Assembly (NCBI GenBank): GCA_903922735.1
Contig: CAIXUZ010000011.1
Span: forward strand, 62,001 to 126,000
DNA length: 64,000 nucleotides
Source: an uncultured Verrucomicrobia subdivision 3 bacterium
GTDB lineage: Bacteria > Verrucomicrobiota > Verrucomicrobiia > Limisphaerales > UBA11358
Direction of reading: 5' to 3'
This document shows, piece after piece, positions 41,914 through 50,610 of the stretch; within the stretch, counting starts at the first letter, position 1, and every line of letters starts with the position of its first letter. The position numbers and the translations under genes were made by a program. Under the pieces are notes generated by a model. The model saw only the letters and a list, made by a program, of their open reading frames with translations. It was not told where the DNA came from and searched no databases.

Positions 41914-41985
41914 CATCCTCATTGTCATCCTCATGCTCATTCTCGTTATTTTTTTGAGGATGAGGATGAGCATGAGAACGAGAAG
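41914..41985. repeat. Hexamer-periodic inverted repeat
   Basis: CTCATGCTCAT at 41930-41940 is the exact complement of ATGAGCATGAG at 41966-41976. Both lie in tracts with a 6-base period (CATCCT, CATGCT, CATTCT; then GAGGAT, GAGGAT, GAGCAT, GAGAAC), with a T-run between. It resembles the heptamer elements elsewhere but with period 6. It fills the gap between the ACT gene and the DUF1232-like gene. Confidence 0.65.
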
Positions 41986-41994
41986 AATTTCATT

Positions 41995-42399
41995 TTACGC
42001 CTGACTGGTGATTTTCCGCCAGTCCACGCCCTGCTTGCCGGCGTAGATGGCAAAGGCTTTTTCGTTCTGAATCAACACGACGCGCACGACGCTGGAATCA
42101 TCCGCGCGACCCAAATCAAGAATGCTGTCGGGAATGACCCCCATTTTTTTGTGCGCGTAGATCAACGCGAACACCGCCTGGGCGATGGCCACAAACGGCA
42201 GATCTTTATAAGCGCCATCAACGGCGTCTTCGACCGCATCGGCGAGAAATTCAAGCTGGTCCACGAGGTGCGGAAATTTTGGCGCGTTGATCTGGGTGAA
42301 CTCCAGTTTCCACTGGGGCAGATGCCGCAGAACTTGTTCCGCGACGGCCGGCGTGATGGTGGTGGCACCGTGGTTGACGAACTTGGCGATTTCAGGCAT
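41995..42399 (-). CDS. DUF1232/YkvA-like small protein
   Basis: In this 134-residue protein, residues about 65-115 (PFVAIAQAVFALIYAHKKMG, then VIPDSILDLGRADDSSVVRV) follow the DUF1232 pattern of a hydrophobic helix, a Pro-Asp turn and a second amphipathic helix. The N-terminal half is helical and charged. Members are small membrane-associated proteins of unknown function. No partner is evident. It may be cotranscribed with the ACT-domain gene on the same strand. Confidence 0.65.
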   Translation of the reverse strand: MPEIAKFVNHGATTITPAVAEQVLRHLPQWKLEFTQINAPKFPHLVDQLEFLADAVEDAVDGAYKDLPFVAIAQAVFALIYAHKKMGVIPDSILDLGRADDSSVVRVVLIQNEKAFAIYAGKQGVDWRKITSQA

Positions 42400-42510
42400 G
42401 ACGGCAATCTAGTGAATGCGGCGGAGCCGTCCAAGTGAAATTGTGAGTAAAAAACCGCCGCTGACCAGTGCAGTCAGCGGCGGCGATAGCTGCGGAAATT
42501 ATCCGCGCGC

Positions 42511-43962
42511 TCAAGCCAGCTTGTAATACTGCTCCCAGTCCTTGCGCGGCGGCACGCCGGCAAGCAGGGCATTGGCGACTTTATGATTGGTGATTTGTTT
42601 GGTCGCCGGGTCAAACGTCAGCTTGGCGTTCACCCGCTGCGCGATGATGCCAATGGCCATCGCCTGGCACAACGGCCCGGCCACCGCGAAGTTGGAGTGG
42701 CATTTTTCCTCGCCCTTGCAGGCGCGGAGGAAGTTGACGTAGTGGTTCGCCGGGCTTTTGGGCACGACCGGAAGCCTGGAAGCAATGTCTTTCGCCTTTT
42801 CGGAAGGAAGAATTTCCAGCGTCGCTGCATGCGAGCCGCCCTTGAAGGTCAGGCCATCGCCGTAAATCACCTTCCCCGGTGGACGCTTTTTATCGGCCGG
42901 CACAGCTGAGCCCTTCGAGGGCGGCGGAATGTTCGGGTCGAGGACGGCATCGCCGATGTTGTCCGGCAGGGGCGGCAGGTTTTCCTGGCCGTCATACCAG
43001 GTGAGTTCCACCGGTGGTTTTGCGCCGCGCGCTGGGAAGCGGAACGCCAGCGTGGAGGCTTGCGGGAAAATGAATGGGCTATAGCCGTCGAGCTTCACCG
43101 CCTCCACTTCCGTTGGCAGTCCGAGCTGCAAAAATTCGTGCGCCGTGTCGAAGATATGTGCCCCCCAATCGCCGAGCGCGCCGTTGCCGAAGTCAAACCA
43201 TGAACGCCACTCGCCATTGACATAGCCTTTGTTGTAGGCGTGCTGCTGCGCGGTCGCCAGCCAGGTATCCCAGTCCAGGCTCGCCGGCACCGGTTCTTGG
43301 GGGAGGTAGTCGGTGAGTTTGCTGAAGGCGAATTTCGGTGTGTCGTGCCAGCGGCGCGAATTGTTCATGTAGGCCGTGATCTTGGTGACATTCTTGATGA
43401 TGCCGGCCTCGGTCCAGGCCTTGAACTGGAAATAGTTCGCCTCGGAATGGCCCTGGTTGCCCATCTGCGCGGCAACTTTGTATTTCTTTTCCGCCGCCAT
43501 CATCAGTTCGATCTGCCGGAAGCTGTGGCCCATGGGTTTTTCGCAATAGACGTGCTTGCCGAGGGACATCGCCAGCATCGCGATGGGGAAATGCGAAAAG
43601 TCCGGCGTGCCGATACAGACGGCATCAATGTCCTTGCCCATCTTGTCGAACATTTTCCGGAAATCCTGAAAGCGTGGCGCGTCCGGAATCAGCTTCAAGG
43701 TTTTCTGCGTGTGCGTCGCCCCCATGTCCGTGTCGCACAGCGCGACGAAATTCACCATGCCGGTTTTGTGAAACATCGCAATATCTTCCGCGCCGCGATT
43801 ACCGATGCCGATGCAGGCGAGGTTGACTTTGTTATTGGCGCCAGCCGACATCAACAGGTGCGGACCAAACAGGGATGCCGCGCCCGTCGCGAGCACGCCT
43901 TTTAGAAACGCACGACGGTGCATCTGCGCCACGGAGAGTTTTTGGAGGTGGTTTGATTTCAT
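42511..43962 (-). CDS. Tat-exported Gfo/Idh/MocA-family oxidoreductase
   Basis: The 483-residue protein has a twin-arginine signal (HRRAFLKGVLATGAASLFG, Arg16-Arg17), then a Rossmann fold with ACIGIGNRGAEDIAMF and the family EKP motif in GKHVYCEKPMGHS, and an alpha/beta domain at the end. These enzymes oxidise or reduce sugars with a tightly held nicotinamide cofactor, and folding before export explains the Tat signal. It lies 20 bases downstream of the ThuA-DUF1080 gene on the same strand. A likely role is making or using 3-keto sugars in the periplasm. A second paralogue is at 48223. Confidence 0.9.
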   Translation of the reverse strand: MKSNHLQKLSVAQMHRRAFLKGVLATGAASLFGPHLLMSAGANNKVNLACIGIGNRGAEDIAMFHKTGMVNFVALCDTDMGATHTQKTLKLIPDAPRFQDFRKMFDKMGKDIDAVCIGTPDFSHFPIAMLAMSLGKHVYCEKPMGHSFRQIELMMAAEKKYKVAAQMGNQGHSEANYFQFKAWTEAGIIKNVTKITAYMNNSRRWHDTPKFAFSKLTDYLPQEPVPASLDWDTWLATAQQHAYNKGYVNGEWRSWFDFGNGALGDWGAHIFDTAHEFLQLGLPTEVEAVKLDGYSPFIFPQASTLAFRFPARGAKPPVELTWYDGQENLPPLPDNIGDAVLDPNIPPPSKGSAVPADKKRPPGKVIYGDGLTFKGGSHAATLEILPSEKAKDIASRLPVVPKSPANHYVNFLRACKGEEKCHSNFAVAGPLCQAMAIGIIAQRVNAKLTFDPATKQITNHKVANALLAGVPPRKDWEQYYKLA

Positions 43963-43982
43963 AGCTTTGGATTATTAACGGT

Positions 43983-45635
43983 TTAGTTTGCCGGGAGTTC
44001 GCGGATTTTCACGTTGCGGAAGGAAACTTCGCTGCCGTGTTCCTGCAGCAAAATATGCCCATCCGCCCATTCGCCAAAGTCGGGAATGTTTTTAAATTTG
44101 CTCAACGCCACTGCTTCTCGGAAAGCCGCCGAGCCACGCTCAAATTCCACGGTCTTCTCGCCGTTCAGCCAGAAAGTGACGTGCTTGCCCTGCGATAAAA
44201 TCCGCGCGCGGTTCCATTCGCCGGCTGGCATGACTTTTTTGTCCTTGGGCGCGGGAATCAAGTCGTAAAGTGAGCCGATGGTGCGGTCGCCCTCGCGGCC
44301 CAGCTTCGCGTCGGGATGCAAGGCGTCGTCGAGAATCTGGAATTCCATGCCGATGGCCGAGCCTTTGCCAGTCGGTTTGCCGGTCTTTTTGTCCACCGGC
44401 GAAAGGTTTGGCTGCACAAAAATCTTGATGCCACTGTTGCAGCCGGGCGTGGTCTTAAAATCAACGGTCAGTTCAAAATTCGCATAGCGTTGGCGCGTGA
44501 TGATGTCGCCGCCACCAGCGGATTCCTCGCCGCCATTTTCATGCACAATCAGCACGCCATCCTTGATGTTCCAGCCATGTGATGGAAATTCCTCCGTTTT
44601 CACACTGCGCCAGCCGTCCGAAGATTTGCCATCCCAGAGCAGCCGCCAGCCGCCGGCTTTTTCCTGGGCGGTCAAAGTATTGGGAACGGCGGGAGTGGAA
44701 ACGGATTTGTTTTTGGCGGGTGCGGCTTTGGGTTCCACATAAATCGGATTCTTGTATGCGCCGGGCGCGGCGGTTTGCAGGTTAGGGGTCACGTCCGCCG
44801 AAACTTCGCCGAGCGCCCATTTGATGCCGCCAACGAGGATTTGCTGGAAAGTCGGGTTCGTCCAAACATCCTCGCGATGGCCCATCGCGGTATACCAGAC
44901 GCGGCCTTTGCCTTCTTTGCGCGCCCAGGTGTTCGGATACGGCGGGCGGTCATACATCGGGCCTTTCATTTGCGAGGCTTCCATCACCGTCAACGCATGG
45001 TCGTCCGGCGCAAAATCCTTCAGCGAATACCATTCCTCGAGAAACGCAAAACTGTCGCCGACCGTTTCAAAGCCGGGAAATTTCGGGTCAATCACCCGGT
45101 TCGTCGCGACCTGCTGCGCGCCGTGGATGATGAATTCGCCGCCGATGAAACAGCAATACGGATCGGCATCTTTGCCGTGGTTCACATAGCGATCCGGTCC
45201 TTTATTCGATTCATTGGCGGTGTGAAAAGTGTCGGTGGCCGCGTGCGTTCCGATGAAACCTTTGCCGCCGCGGACATAATCAAACAGCGCCTGTTTGCCC
45301 GCGGGCGTCATGGGCGGCTGCTTGTCGTTGCCTTCGCTGCACAAATCGCCGGTGGTGTAGAAGAACACGGCGTCAAACTGCGCGAGATATCCGGGGCTGA
45401 ATTTCGAGCCGTCCTTGGAAAAGACGAATTCCCAGCCGTTTTTCTGGCCGAGTTCGAGCAGGATTTTCTCGGCGTAGCTGGGCTGGCCTTTCTTCCAAGA
45501 AATGACGGAATGCTCGAAACCGCTAGATTTGGTGAAGAACAGGATCTTCTTGGGCGCGGCTGAAGCCGTGAGCGCGGCGGCGAAGATCAGTATGGCGAGG
45601 GTGGCAGCGTTAAAAAAGAATTTTGGTAATTTCAT
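43983..45635 (-). CDS. Secreted ThuA-like domain fused to a DUF1080 domain
   Basis: The ATG at 45635 gives MKLPKFFFNAATLAILIFAA, a good signal peptide, and 550 residues; the longer frame from 45707 overlaps the argB promoter region and is rejected. Residues about 27-280 are ThuA-like, with a glutamine-amidotransferase-type fold (ILFFTKSSGFEHSVISWKKG, GGKGFIGTHAATDTFH, GRVWYTAMGHREDVW). Residues about 330-548 are DUF1080 (WRLLWDGKSSDGWRSVKTEE, CNSGIKIFVQPNL). The fusion places a probable keto-glycoside hydrolase beside a domain of unknown sugar-linked activity. It is in the same run as the oxidoreductase at 42511. Confidence 0.88.
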   Translation of the reverse strand: MKLPKFFFNAATLAILIFAAALTASAAPKKILFFTKSSGFEHSVISWKKGQPSYAEKILLELGQKNGWEFVFSKDGSKFSPGYLAQFDAVFFYTTGDLCSEGNDKQPPMTPAGKQALFDYVRGGKGFIGTHAATDTFHTANESNKGPDRYVNHGKDADPYCCFIGGEFIIHGAQQVATNRVIDPKFPGFETVGDSFAFLEEWYSLKDFAPDDHALTVMEASQMKGPMYDRPPYPNTWARKEGKGRVWYTAMGHREDVWTNPTFQQILVGGIKWALGEVSADVTPNLQTAAPGAYKNPIYVEPKAAPAKNKSVSTPAVPNTLTAQEKAGGWRLLWDGKSSDGWRSVKTEEFPSHGWNIKDGVLIVHENGGEESAGGGDIITRQRYANFELTVDFKTTPGCNSGIKIFVQPNLSPVDKKTGKPTGKGSAIGMEFQILDDALHPDAKLGREGDRTIGSLYDLIPAPKDKKVMPAGEWNRARILSQGKHVTFWLNGEKTVEFERGSAAFREAVALSKFKNIPDFGEWADGHILLQEHGSEVSFRNVKIRELPAN

Positions 45636-45723
45636 TTTATTTGAGGTGTCAGACGCATTATCGCGCAAACCGGTTACGAAACAATTCTTTTCAATCACAC
45701 CGTGCAACTGCTAAAAATTCCGT

Positions 45724-46605
45724 GTGCAAGACCTCATCGCCAAAGCTGCGACGCTGATGGAAGCGTTGCCTTACATCCAGAAATTCAGCGGCGAGACCTT
45801 CGTCGTGAAATACGGCGGCAGTTTCATGGATTCGCCGGACGAAAGCGTTCGCAACGGCGTGGCCCGCGACATTGTTTTTCTCGAAGCCGTCGAGATCAAC
45901 CCCGTTGTCGTTCATGGCGGCGGCAAGGCAATCACCCGGGCGATGGAAAAAGCCGGGCTGAAGGCAAACTTCATCCAGGGCCAGCGCGTGACCGACGAGG
46001 CCACGGTGCAAATCGTGGACGATGTGCTTTCCCGCGAAATCAACCCCGAGGTGGTCAAAACCATCAACGCGCTCGGCGGCCAGGCGGTCGGCTTCGCCGG
46101 GCCGGACATTTTCAAATGCAAAAAGCTTTACCTCGACGACAAGGATAATCCCGGCCAGAAAATCGACATCGGCTACGTCGGCGAAGTCATTGAAGTCAAC
46201 GTCGCCCCGCTAAAAGAATCCATCTGGTGCGGTCACACGCCGGTCATCAGCCCGACCGCGCGCGGCGAGGACGGGAAGATTTACAACTGCAACGCCGACG
46301 TTGCCGCCGCGATGGTCGCCATTGCGCTCAATGCCAAGCGGCTTGTTTTCATGTCCGACGTGCCCGGCTTGATGCGCGACCCGAAAGATGTTTCCACCGT
46401 CATCGCGCATCTCCACACCGCCGAAGTTCCCGGCCTCAAAGCCGCCGGCATCGTGGACAAAGGGATGATTCCGAAAGTGGATAGCGCTGTCGCTGCCATC
46501 AAATCCGGCGTGGAAAAAGTTTCCTTCGTTGACGGCCGCACCCCACACTCGGTCATGCTTGAAATCTTCACCGACAAGGGTGTGGGCACGGAAGTCGTGC
46601 TCTAA
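45724..46605 (+). CDS. argB: Acetylglutamate kinase
   Basis: From a GTG at 45724 the product has 293 residues (a GTG at 45722 is in another frame). Signatures: FVVKYGGSFMDSPDESVRNG, the Gly-rich INPVVVHGGGKAITRAMEKA, and an end with KAAGIVDKGMIPKVDSAVAA. It phosphorylates N-acetylglutamate in arginine synthesis. It is placed alone between two minus-strand sugar operons, away from argD (51774) and argF (53892). Length and motifs are normal. Confidence 0.95.
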   Translation: MQDLIAKAATLMEALPYIQKFSGETFVVKYGGSFMDSPDESVRNGVARDIVFLEAVEINPVVVHGGGKAITRAMEKAGLKANFIQGQRVTDEATVQIVDDVLSREINPEVVKTINALGGQAVGFAGPDIFKCKKLYLDDKDNPGQKIDIGYVGEVIEVNVAPLKESIWCGHTPVISPTARGEDGKIYNCNADVAAAMVAIALNAKRLVFMSDVPGLMRDPKDVSTVIAHLHTAEVPGLKAAGIVDKGMIPKVDSAVAAIKSGVEKVSFVDGRTPHSVMLEIFTDKGVGTEVVL

Positions 46606-46619
46606 ATTTTAGTTGCCGA

Positions 46620-48212
46620 TCAGGGTGACTTGGCTGACTTCAGCCAGGATTGGAAAGCCTGATCGATTTGATCTGCGTCCATTTTCCCGTCCCAAACCGC
46701 CACGCCATAGCAGAGGTCGAGCGGTGCGCCGGCCTTGAGTTGAAGCGGCTCATTCCAGTTCAGCGTCGTCGAGAGGTAAGCGAATGGCGCGGACATGGTG
46801 AATTTTTTTGCCGGATAACGCAGGTTATCGGGATGGTCAAAGAGGGCAATGGTCACGGGCTGGCCGTCGGCCGCCGGTCCGGTTCCGGCCACCCAGGCAG
46901 ACGGAACCAAACGCTCGTCGCCGCGCACAATTTCACCGGCCTGGCCGGTGGAGTTCATGAATAGGGATGCCCGGTCCATGGATTGGAGCAATCTCGCGCC
47001 CAGTCCGTAGTAATGGTGGCCGGACAAGGTCACCGCATTCGTGCCCGGCGGCGTTTCCAACCGGCTACGCCACGTCAGCAGGGTGACGCTCTGGTTGGTG
47101 TGCGGCGTGATGGTGCGGGTTTCGTGCAACAACACCGCGCCGTTGGTGCTCCGCCAATCGAGTTGTTGCGTGATGCGGTCGCCCCGTGCGTCGGTCTGTA
47201 GCGGTATCTGGTGGCCGCCGTTCAAAGCCTTGGTCTTTTCCTCCCAGAATGTCACTCCGTTGACGCCGATGGCGAACATCAGGCCGTGGTGATGAATGTG
47301 GTCGGGCACGGCGTCGCGCAAAACCGACACGCCGCCCGGCGAATACAGCGGGAAAATATAAGGCTTGAAAGCTGCCTCGGGGGCGAACCGGTATTCAAAC
47401 AATGGTCGTTTCGCAATGGTGGCTTTGATCACCGTATTTTCTTTGATGAGTTTCAGTGACGAACTGACAACATATTGAATTCCTCCCAGAAGATGTTTCA
47501 AGAAAAGCGGTTCGCTGAAACTACTCTCCGTGTGTCCCATGGCCGTGAACCACATCCGTCCTTGGCCCACCGGACGACACCAGGCAATCGGATGATCTAT
47601 GCCAACCGTGCCGCCGTGATAGGTGGATTCATCCACGGTCGCAAGAATGTGGGCGCAACCGCGCGGAGTGCCGGTGTAATTATACCATTCATCGGTGCGC
47701 TCCCAGTGCGCTGGCAGACCGGCGTTGGCTGGATGGGCGGCGTCATCAAGCACCACCGTTGCGGGCAGCACTTTGGAATGGTTGGTGAACGTGCAGCCGA
47801 ACATTTCGCCATACCACGCCCATTTGTCTTCGCAGGCCTTGGGGCCAAATATGGCGCCATGAATGGCCGCAAATCCGCCGCCCGCTTCAATGTAATTTCG
47901 CAATGCCCGCTCTTGATCAGCGTCCAGCACGGCGCCGGTCACACTCAAAAACACCACGGCTTGAAAACGGGCGAGGTTTGCGGCCGTAAACGCGGATGAA
48001 TCCTCGGTCGCCTCCATGGCGAACCCGTTGGTCGCACCGAGATTGCGGATGGCGGCGATGCCGTCGGTGATGGAGGCGTGCCGATAACCCAGCGTCTTGG
48101 AGAAAACCAGAACCCGGAACGCAGGTCGGGTTTCAGCCGCCGCCGCGCGCGGCATGAGGTTCAAACCCAGCAGCACCGCGAGCAAAAAGGAAACCGGCGC
48201 AAGCAATTTCAT
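46620..48212 (-). CDS. Secreted ThuA-like domain fused to a PmoA/DUF6807 domain
   Basis: The ATG at 48212 gives a signal peptide (MKLLAPVSFLLAVLLGLNLM, ending AAAAE) and 530 residues; the upstream frame to 48284 overlaps the neighbouring gene and is rejected. Residues about 30-245 are ThuA-like (LVFSKTLGYRHASITDGIAA, GGFAAIHGAIFG, GRMWFTAMGHTESSF). Residues about 260-525 match the family named PmoA/DUF6807, seen in DHIHHHGLMFAIGVNGVTFW and YYGLGARLLQSMDRASLF. The PmoA name is historical; methane oxidation is not implied. It stands downstream of a Gfo/Idh/MocA gene, so a part in sugar breakdown is likely. Confidence 0.85.
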   Translation of the reverse strand: MKLLAPVSFLLAVLLGLNLMPRAAAAETRPAFRVLVFSKTLGYRHASITDGIAAIRNLGATNGFAMEATEDSSAFTAANLARFQAVVFLSVTGAVLDADQERALRNYIEAGGGFAAIHGAIFGPKACEDKWAWYGEMFGCTFTNHSKVLPATVVLDDAAHPANAGLPAHWERTDEWYNYTGTPRGCAHILATVDESTYHGGTVGIDHPIAWCRPVGQGRMWFTAMGHTESSFSEPLFLKHLLGGIQYVVSSSLKLIKENTVIKATIAKRPLFEYRFAPEAAFKPYIFPLYSPGGVSVLRDAVPDHIHHHGLMFAIGVNGVTFWEEKTKALNGGHQIPLQTDARGDRITQQLDWRSTNGAVLLHETRTITPHTNQSVTLLTWRSRLETPPGTNAVTLSGHHYYGLGARLLQSMDRASLFMNSTGQAGEIVRGDERLVPSAWVAGTGPAADGQPVTIALFDHPDNLRYPAKKFTMSAPFAYLSTTLNWNEPLQLKAGAPLDLCYGVAVWDGKMDADQIDQAFQSWLKSAKSP

Positions 48213-48222
48213 GGGCGATGAA

Positions 48223-49638
48223 TTATAGATGCCACGGCTTCCGCATCGGGCGGGCCTTGAGCCGTTGATTCGCCTCTTCGTCATTGACGAAGCGCTCCTT
48301 TTTCAAATCGAACGTGAGCTTGCGTCCGAGGCGGCAGGCGATGTCGGCGATGTGGCACAAGGCATCCCCGGTGACGGCGGCGTCAATCGGGCTGACGGTT
48401 TCCGTGCGGCTCTTCACGCAGTCGAGGAAGTTGCGCGCATGGTTTTTGCTCTGGATCAGCTTCGTGCGAAAACTGTCCTCGCTGACCCGGTTCAGTTCCT
48501 CCGCTTGCAGGTTGAGGTTGCCGCGATCCACATGGACCCAACCATTATCGCCCTCGAATGCCGTGCCGTGGTTGGTGATCTGACGGTATCGCGCCTTCCA
48601 TTCGGCCTCGTAAAGAAACGGTTCGCCGGTCGGCTTGCCGTGGTTCTCGCCGTTGGGCACACCGACAAATTTTACCGTCAAGCCGCTGGCGAAAGTATAA
48701 TCCACATCCCAGATGGTGGCCGTGTCGCAGATGCCTTCGGCAGTCCGATAATTGCCGCGTCCCTCGACGACGACCGAGCCGCCGAGCAATTCACCGCCGC
48801 CCCACAGCGCGATGTCCATCGGGTGAATCCCCCAGCCGGCGATGAAGCCGAGGGCATACTGCGAATCAAACCACCACGTCTTGAGATTGCTCTCGGCGGC
48901 ACAGCGGTTCTCGGTGTGCGGCCGGAATGCCGACGGGCCGAGCCACAAATCGTAGTCCATCCCCTCCGGCGGCGGCACTTCCTTGCGCGAACCGCCCGGC
49001 GAACTGCCATACGACCAGACGTTGATGTGTTTCAATTTGCCGATTTGCCCGTTGCGGGCCAGTTCCGCCGCGAACCGGAAGTTGCGCGAGGAGCGCTGCT
49101 GCGTGCCGAATTGGAACACGCGCTGCTTGCGATGCACCGCCGCGCGGAGCACCTGGTCTTCTTCCAAGGACAGGCCGAGCGGCTTTTCCGTATAAATGTC
49201 CTTGCCGGCGTTCACCGCCAGCAGCGAGGCCGGGACATGCCAGTGATCCGGCGTGGCGATGAGACAGGCGTCAATGTCTTTGCGCCCGATGATCTCGCGA
49301 AAATCACGGTAGGTTTTGCAATCTTGATTTTTGTATTGGTCGTCAACGGCTTTCTTCGCCAGCGCCAACTGGTCGGGCTTCACGTCGCACACCGCCACCA
49401 CCTGGCAATCCATCTGGTTGAGAAAGTTGCGCAGGTCGCCGCGCCCCTGCGGGCCGCAGCCAATGACGCCCAGGGTGATGCGATTGCCGGGTGCAACCGC
49501 GCCATCCTTGCCCAGGGCGGATGAGGGAATGATGGTGGGAAAAGCCGACATCGCCAGCGTGGCGAGGCCGGTGTTTTTGATGAATTGCCGGCGGGTGGAA
49601 TGGAATGGATTCATAATTATTGAGGGATTGGATTTCAT
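48223..49638 (-). CDS. Tat-exported Gfo/Idh/MocA-family oxidoreductase (second paralogue)
   Basis: The product has 471 residues from the ATG at 49638; an internal ATG at 49614 (MNPFHSTRRQFIKNTGLATL) is the more typical Tat start. The twin arginine is followed by a hydrophobic stretch and a Rossmann fold (ITLGVIGCGPQGRGDLRNFL). The EKP motif is in GKDIYTEKPLGLS, and the catalytic-domain region contains WGIHPMDIALWGGGELLGG. The end is FVNDEEANQRLKARPMRKPW. It is 10 bases upstream of the ThuA-PmoA gene and 19 bases after the TIM-barrel gene, so the three are one operon. Confidence 0.9.
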   Translation of the reverse strand: MKSNPSIIMNPFHSTRRQFIKNTGLATLAMSAFPTIIPSSALGKDGAVAPGNRITLGVIGCGPQGRGDLRNFLNQMDCQVVAVCDVKPDQLALAKKAVDDQYKNQDCKTYRDFREIIGRKDIDACLIATPDHWHVPASLLAVNAGKDIYTEKPLGLSLEEDQVLRAAVHRKQRVFQFGTQQRSSRNFRFAAELARNGQIGKLKHINVWSYGSSPGGSRKEVPPPEGMDYDLWLGPSAFRPHTENRCAAESNLKTWWFDSQYALGFIAGWGIHPMDIALWGGGELLGGSVVVEGRGNYRTAEGICDTATIWDVDYTFASGLTVKFVGVPNGENHGKPTGEPFLYEAEWKARYRQITNHGTAFEGDNGWVHVDRGNLNLQAEELNRVSEDSFRTKLIQSKNHARNFLDCVKSRTETVSPIDAAVTGDALCHIADIACRLGRKLTFDLKKERFVNDEEANQRLKARPMRKPWHL

Positions 49639-49657
49639 GAAAGTTTATTTGGCGGTG

Positions 49658-50500
49658 TCAGGCCAGCCATTTTTTCAGTTCCTTTCTCAGAAAAGCGAGG
49701 CTGCGGCCCGCTTCCTCAATCTGGCCGCATTCCACGCTCAGGAAAATCTCCCGGTTCACCGGTTCCATGATCTTCGCCACGCGTTTCCAGTCCACGACGC
49801 CCTCGCCGCAGGCGCAGCCGACCGGCGTCCCGGTGACCTTGCCGCGTTCCTTGGAACTGTGCGCCAGCGAAATGTCCTTGGCGTGGATGTGGAATACGCG
49901 GTCGCGCACTTTCTGCAAACCATCGTAAGGGTCTTCGATGCCGGCGAGGTAGCTGTTGCCGGTGTCCCAGTTGATTTGAATCCACGGCGATTTCACGAGG
50001 TTCGCGATCTTGAGCAGGCCGGCGGTGGTTTTGGTATAAACCCCGTGCGGCTCGAGGCAGAGGTATTTTTTGTGCCGGGCGCAGACCTGTGCGGCGCGCG
50101 TCAGTGTGTAGCGCATGGTGTCGTGCGCGAAATCGTTATCCATCCACGCGGGCTTGATCATCTCATCGGAATTCAAAAAATCGCAGCCCACAAACGACGC
50201 CAGCACGGCGGCGCGGGTGAGGCGTGCCAACGCCGCCTCGGGTTTCATCAGCGGCGAATGCGCCGAGAGGCTGGAGACGCGCACGCCGTGGCGGTCGCAA
50301 ATTTCCTTCATCAGCAGCGGGTCTTCCTCCATCGAGAAGGAGTGGAAGTAATTCACCTCGCTCAGGAGTTCCCAGCCGGTGTGCACCATCGGTTCGACCC
50401 AGCGGTAGCCGAGGTCCGCCGCGATTTTGACGCCGCCTTCGAACGATTTATCCGCCGCGCGGCAGAATTCCATGTTGAGAGAAATTTTAAACTTGGCCAT
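49658..50500 (-). CDS. Sugar isomerase/epimerase-like TIM-barrel protein
   Basis: The 280-residue protein is of the xylose-isomerase-like TIM barrel class. Metal-ligand regions are visible in strand ends: CLEPHGVYTK, IQINWDTGNSYLAGIEDPYD, VFHIHAKDISLAHS and IFLSVECGQIEEAGRSLAF. It has no signal peptide, unlike its neighbours, so it acts in the cytoplasm. It heads the minus-strand operon with the second oxidoreductase and ThuA-PmoA genes and is divergent from the AraC-type regulator at 50611. A 2-epimerase or isomerase of keto sugars is a reasonable guess. Confidence 0.87.
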   Translation of the reverse strand: MAKFKISLNMEFCRAADKSFEGGVKIAADLGYRWVEPMVHTGWELLSEVNYFHSFSMEEDPLLMKEICDRHGVRVSSLSAHSPLMKPEAALARLTRAAVLASFVGCDFLNSDEMIKPAWMDNDFAHDTMRYTLTRAAQVCARHKKYLCLEPHGVYTKTTAGLLKIANLVKSPWIQINWDTGNSYLAGIEDPYDGLQKVRDRVFHIHAKDISLAHSSKERGKVTGTPVGCACGEGVVDWKRVAKIMEPVNREIFLSVECGQIEEAGRSLAFLRKELKKWLA

Positions 50501-50610
50501 GGGTTTTATGGTTTATGGTTGTCAACGCTTTGATGGGTTAGTGTTGAAAATTCTATCCGGTTTGGCAAAGCTCGTCGTGCAACATCCTACACTGAAATAT
50601 TTTTACCATC

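Noticed and set aside
46620-48212. Methane monooxygenase subunit
   Set aside because: The family name PmoA for this domain is misleading; the protein is a soluble secreted ThuA fusion without membrane helices or copper-site pattern of particulate methane monooxygenase.
48229-49524. 431-residue plus-strand frame
   Set aside because: Antisense to the Tat-exported oxidoreductase; no start signal or family match.
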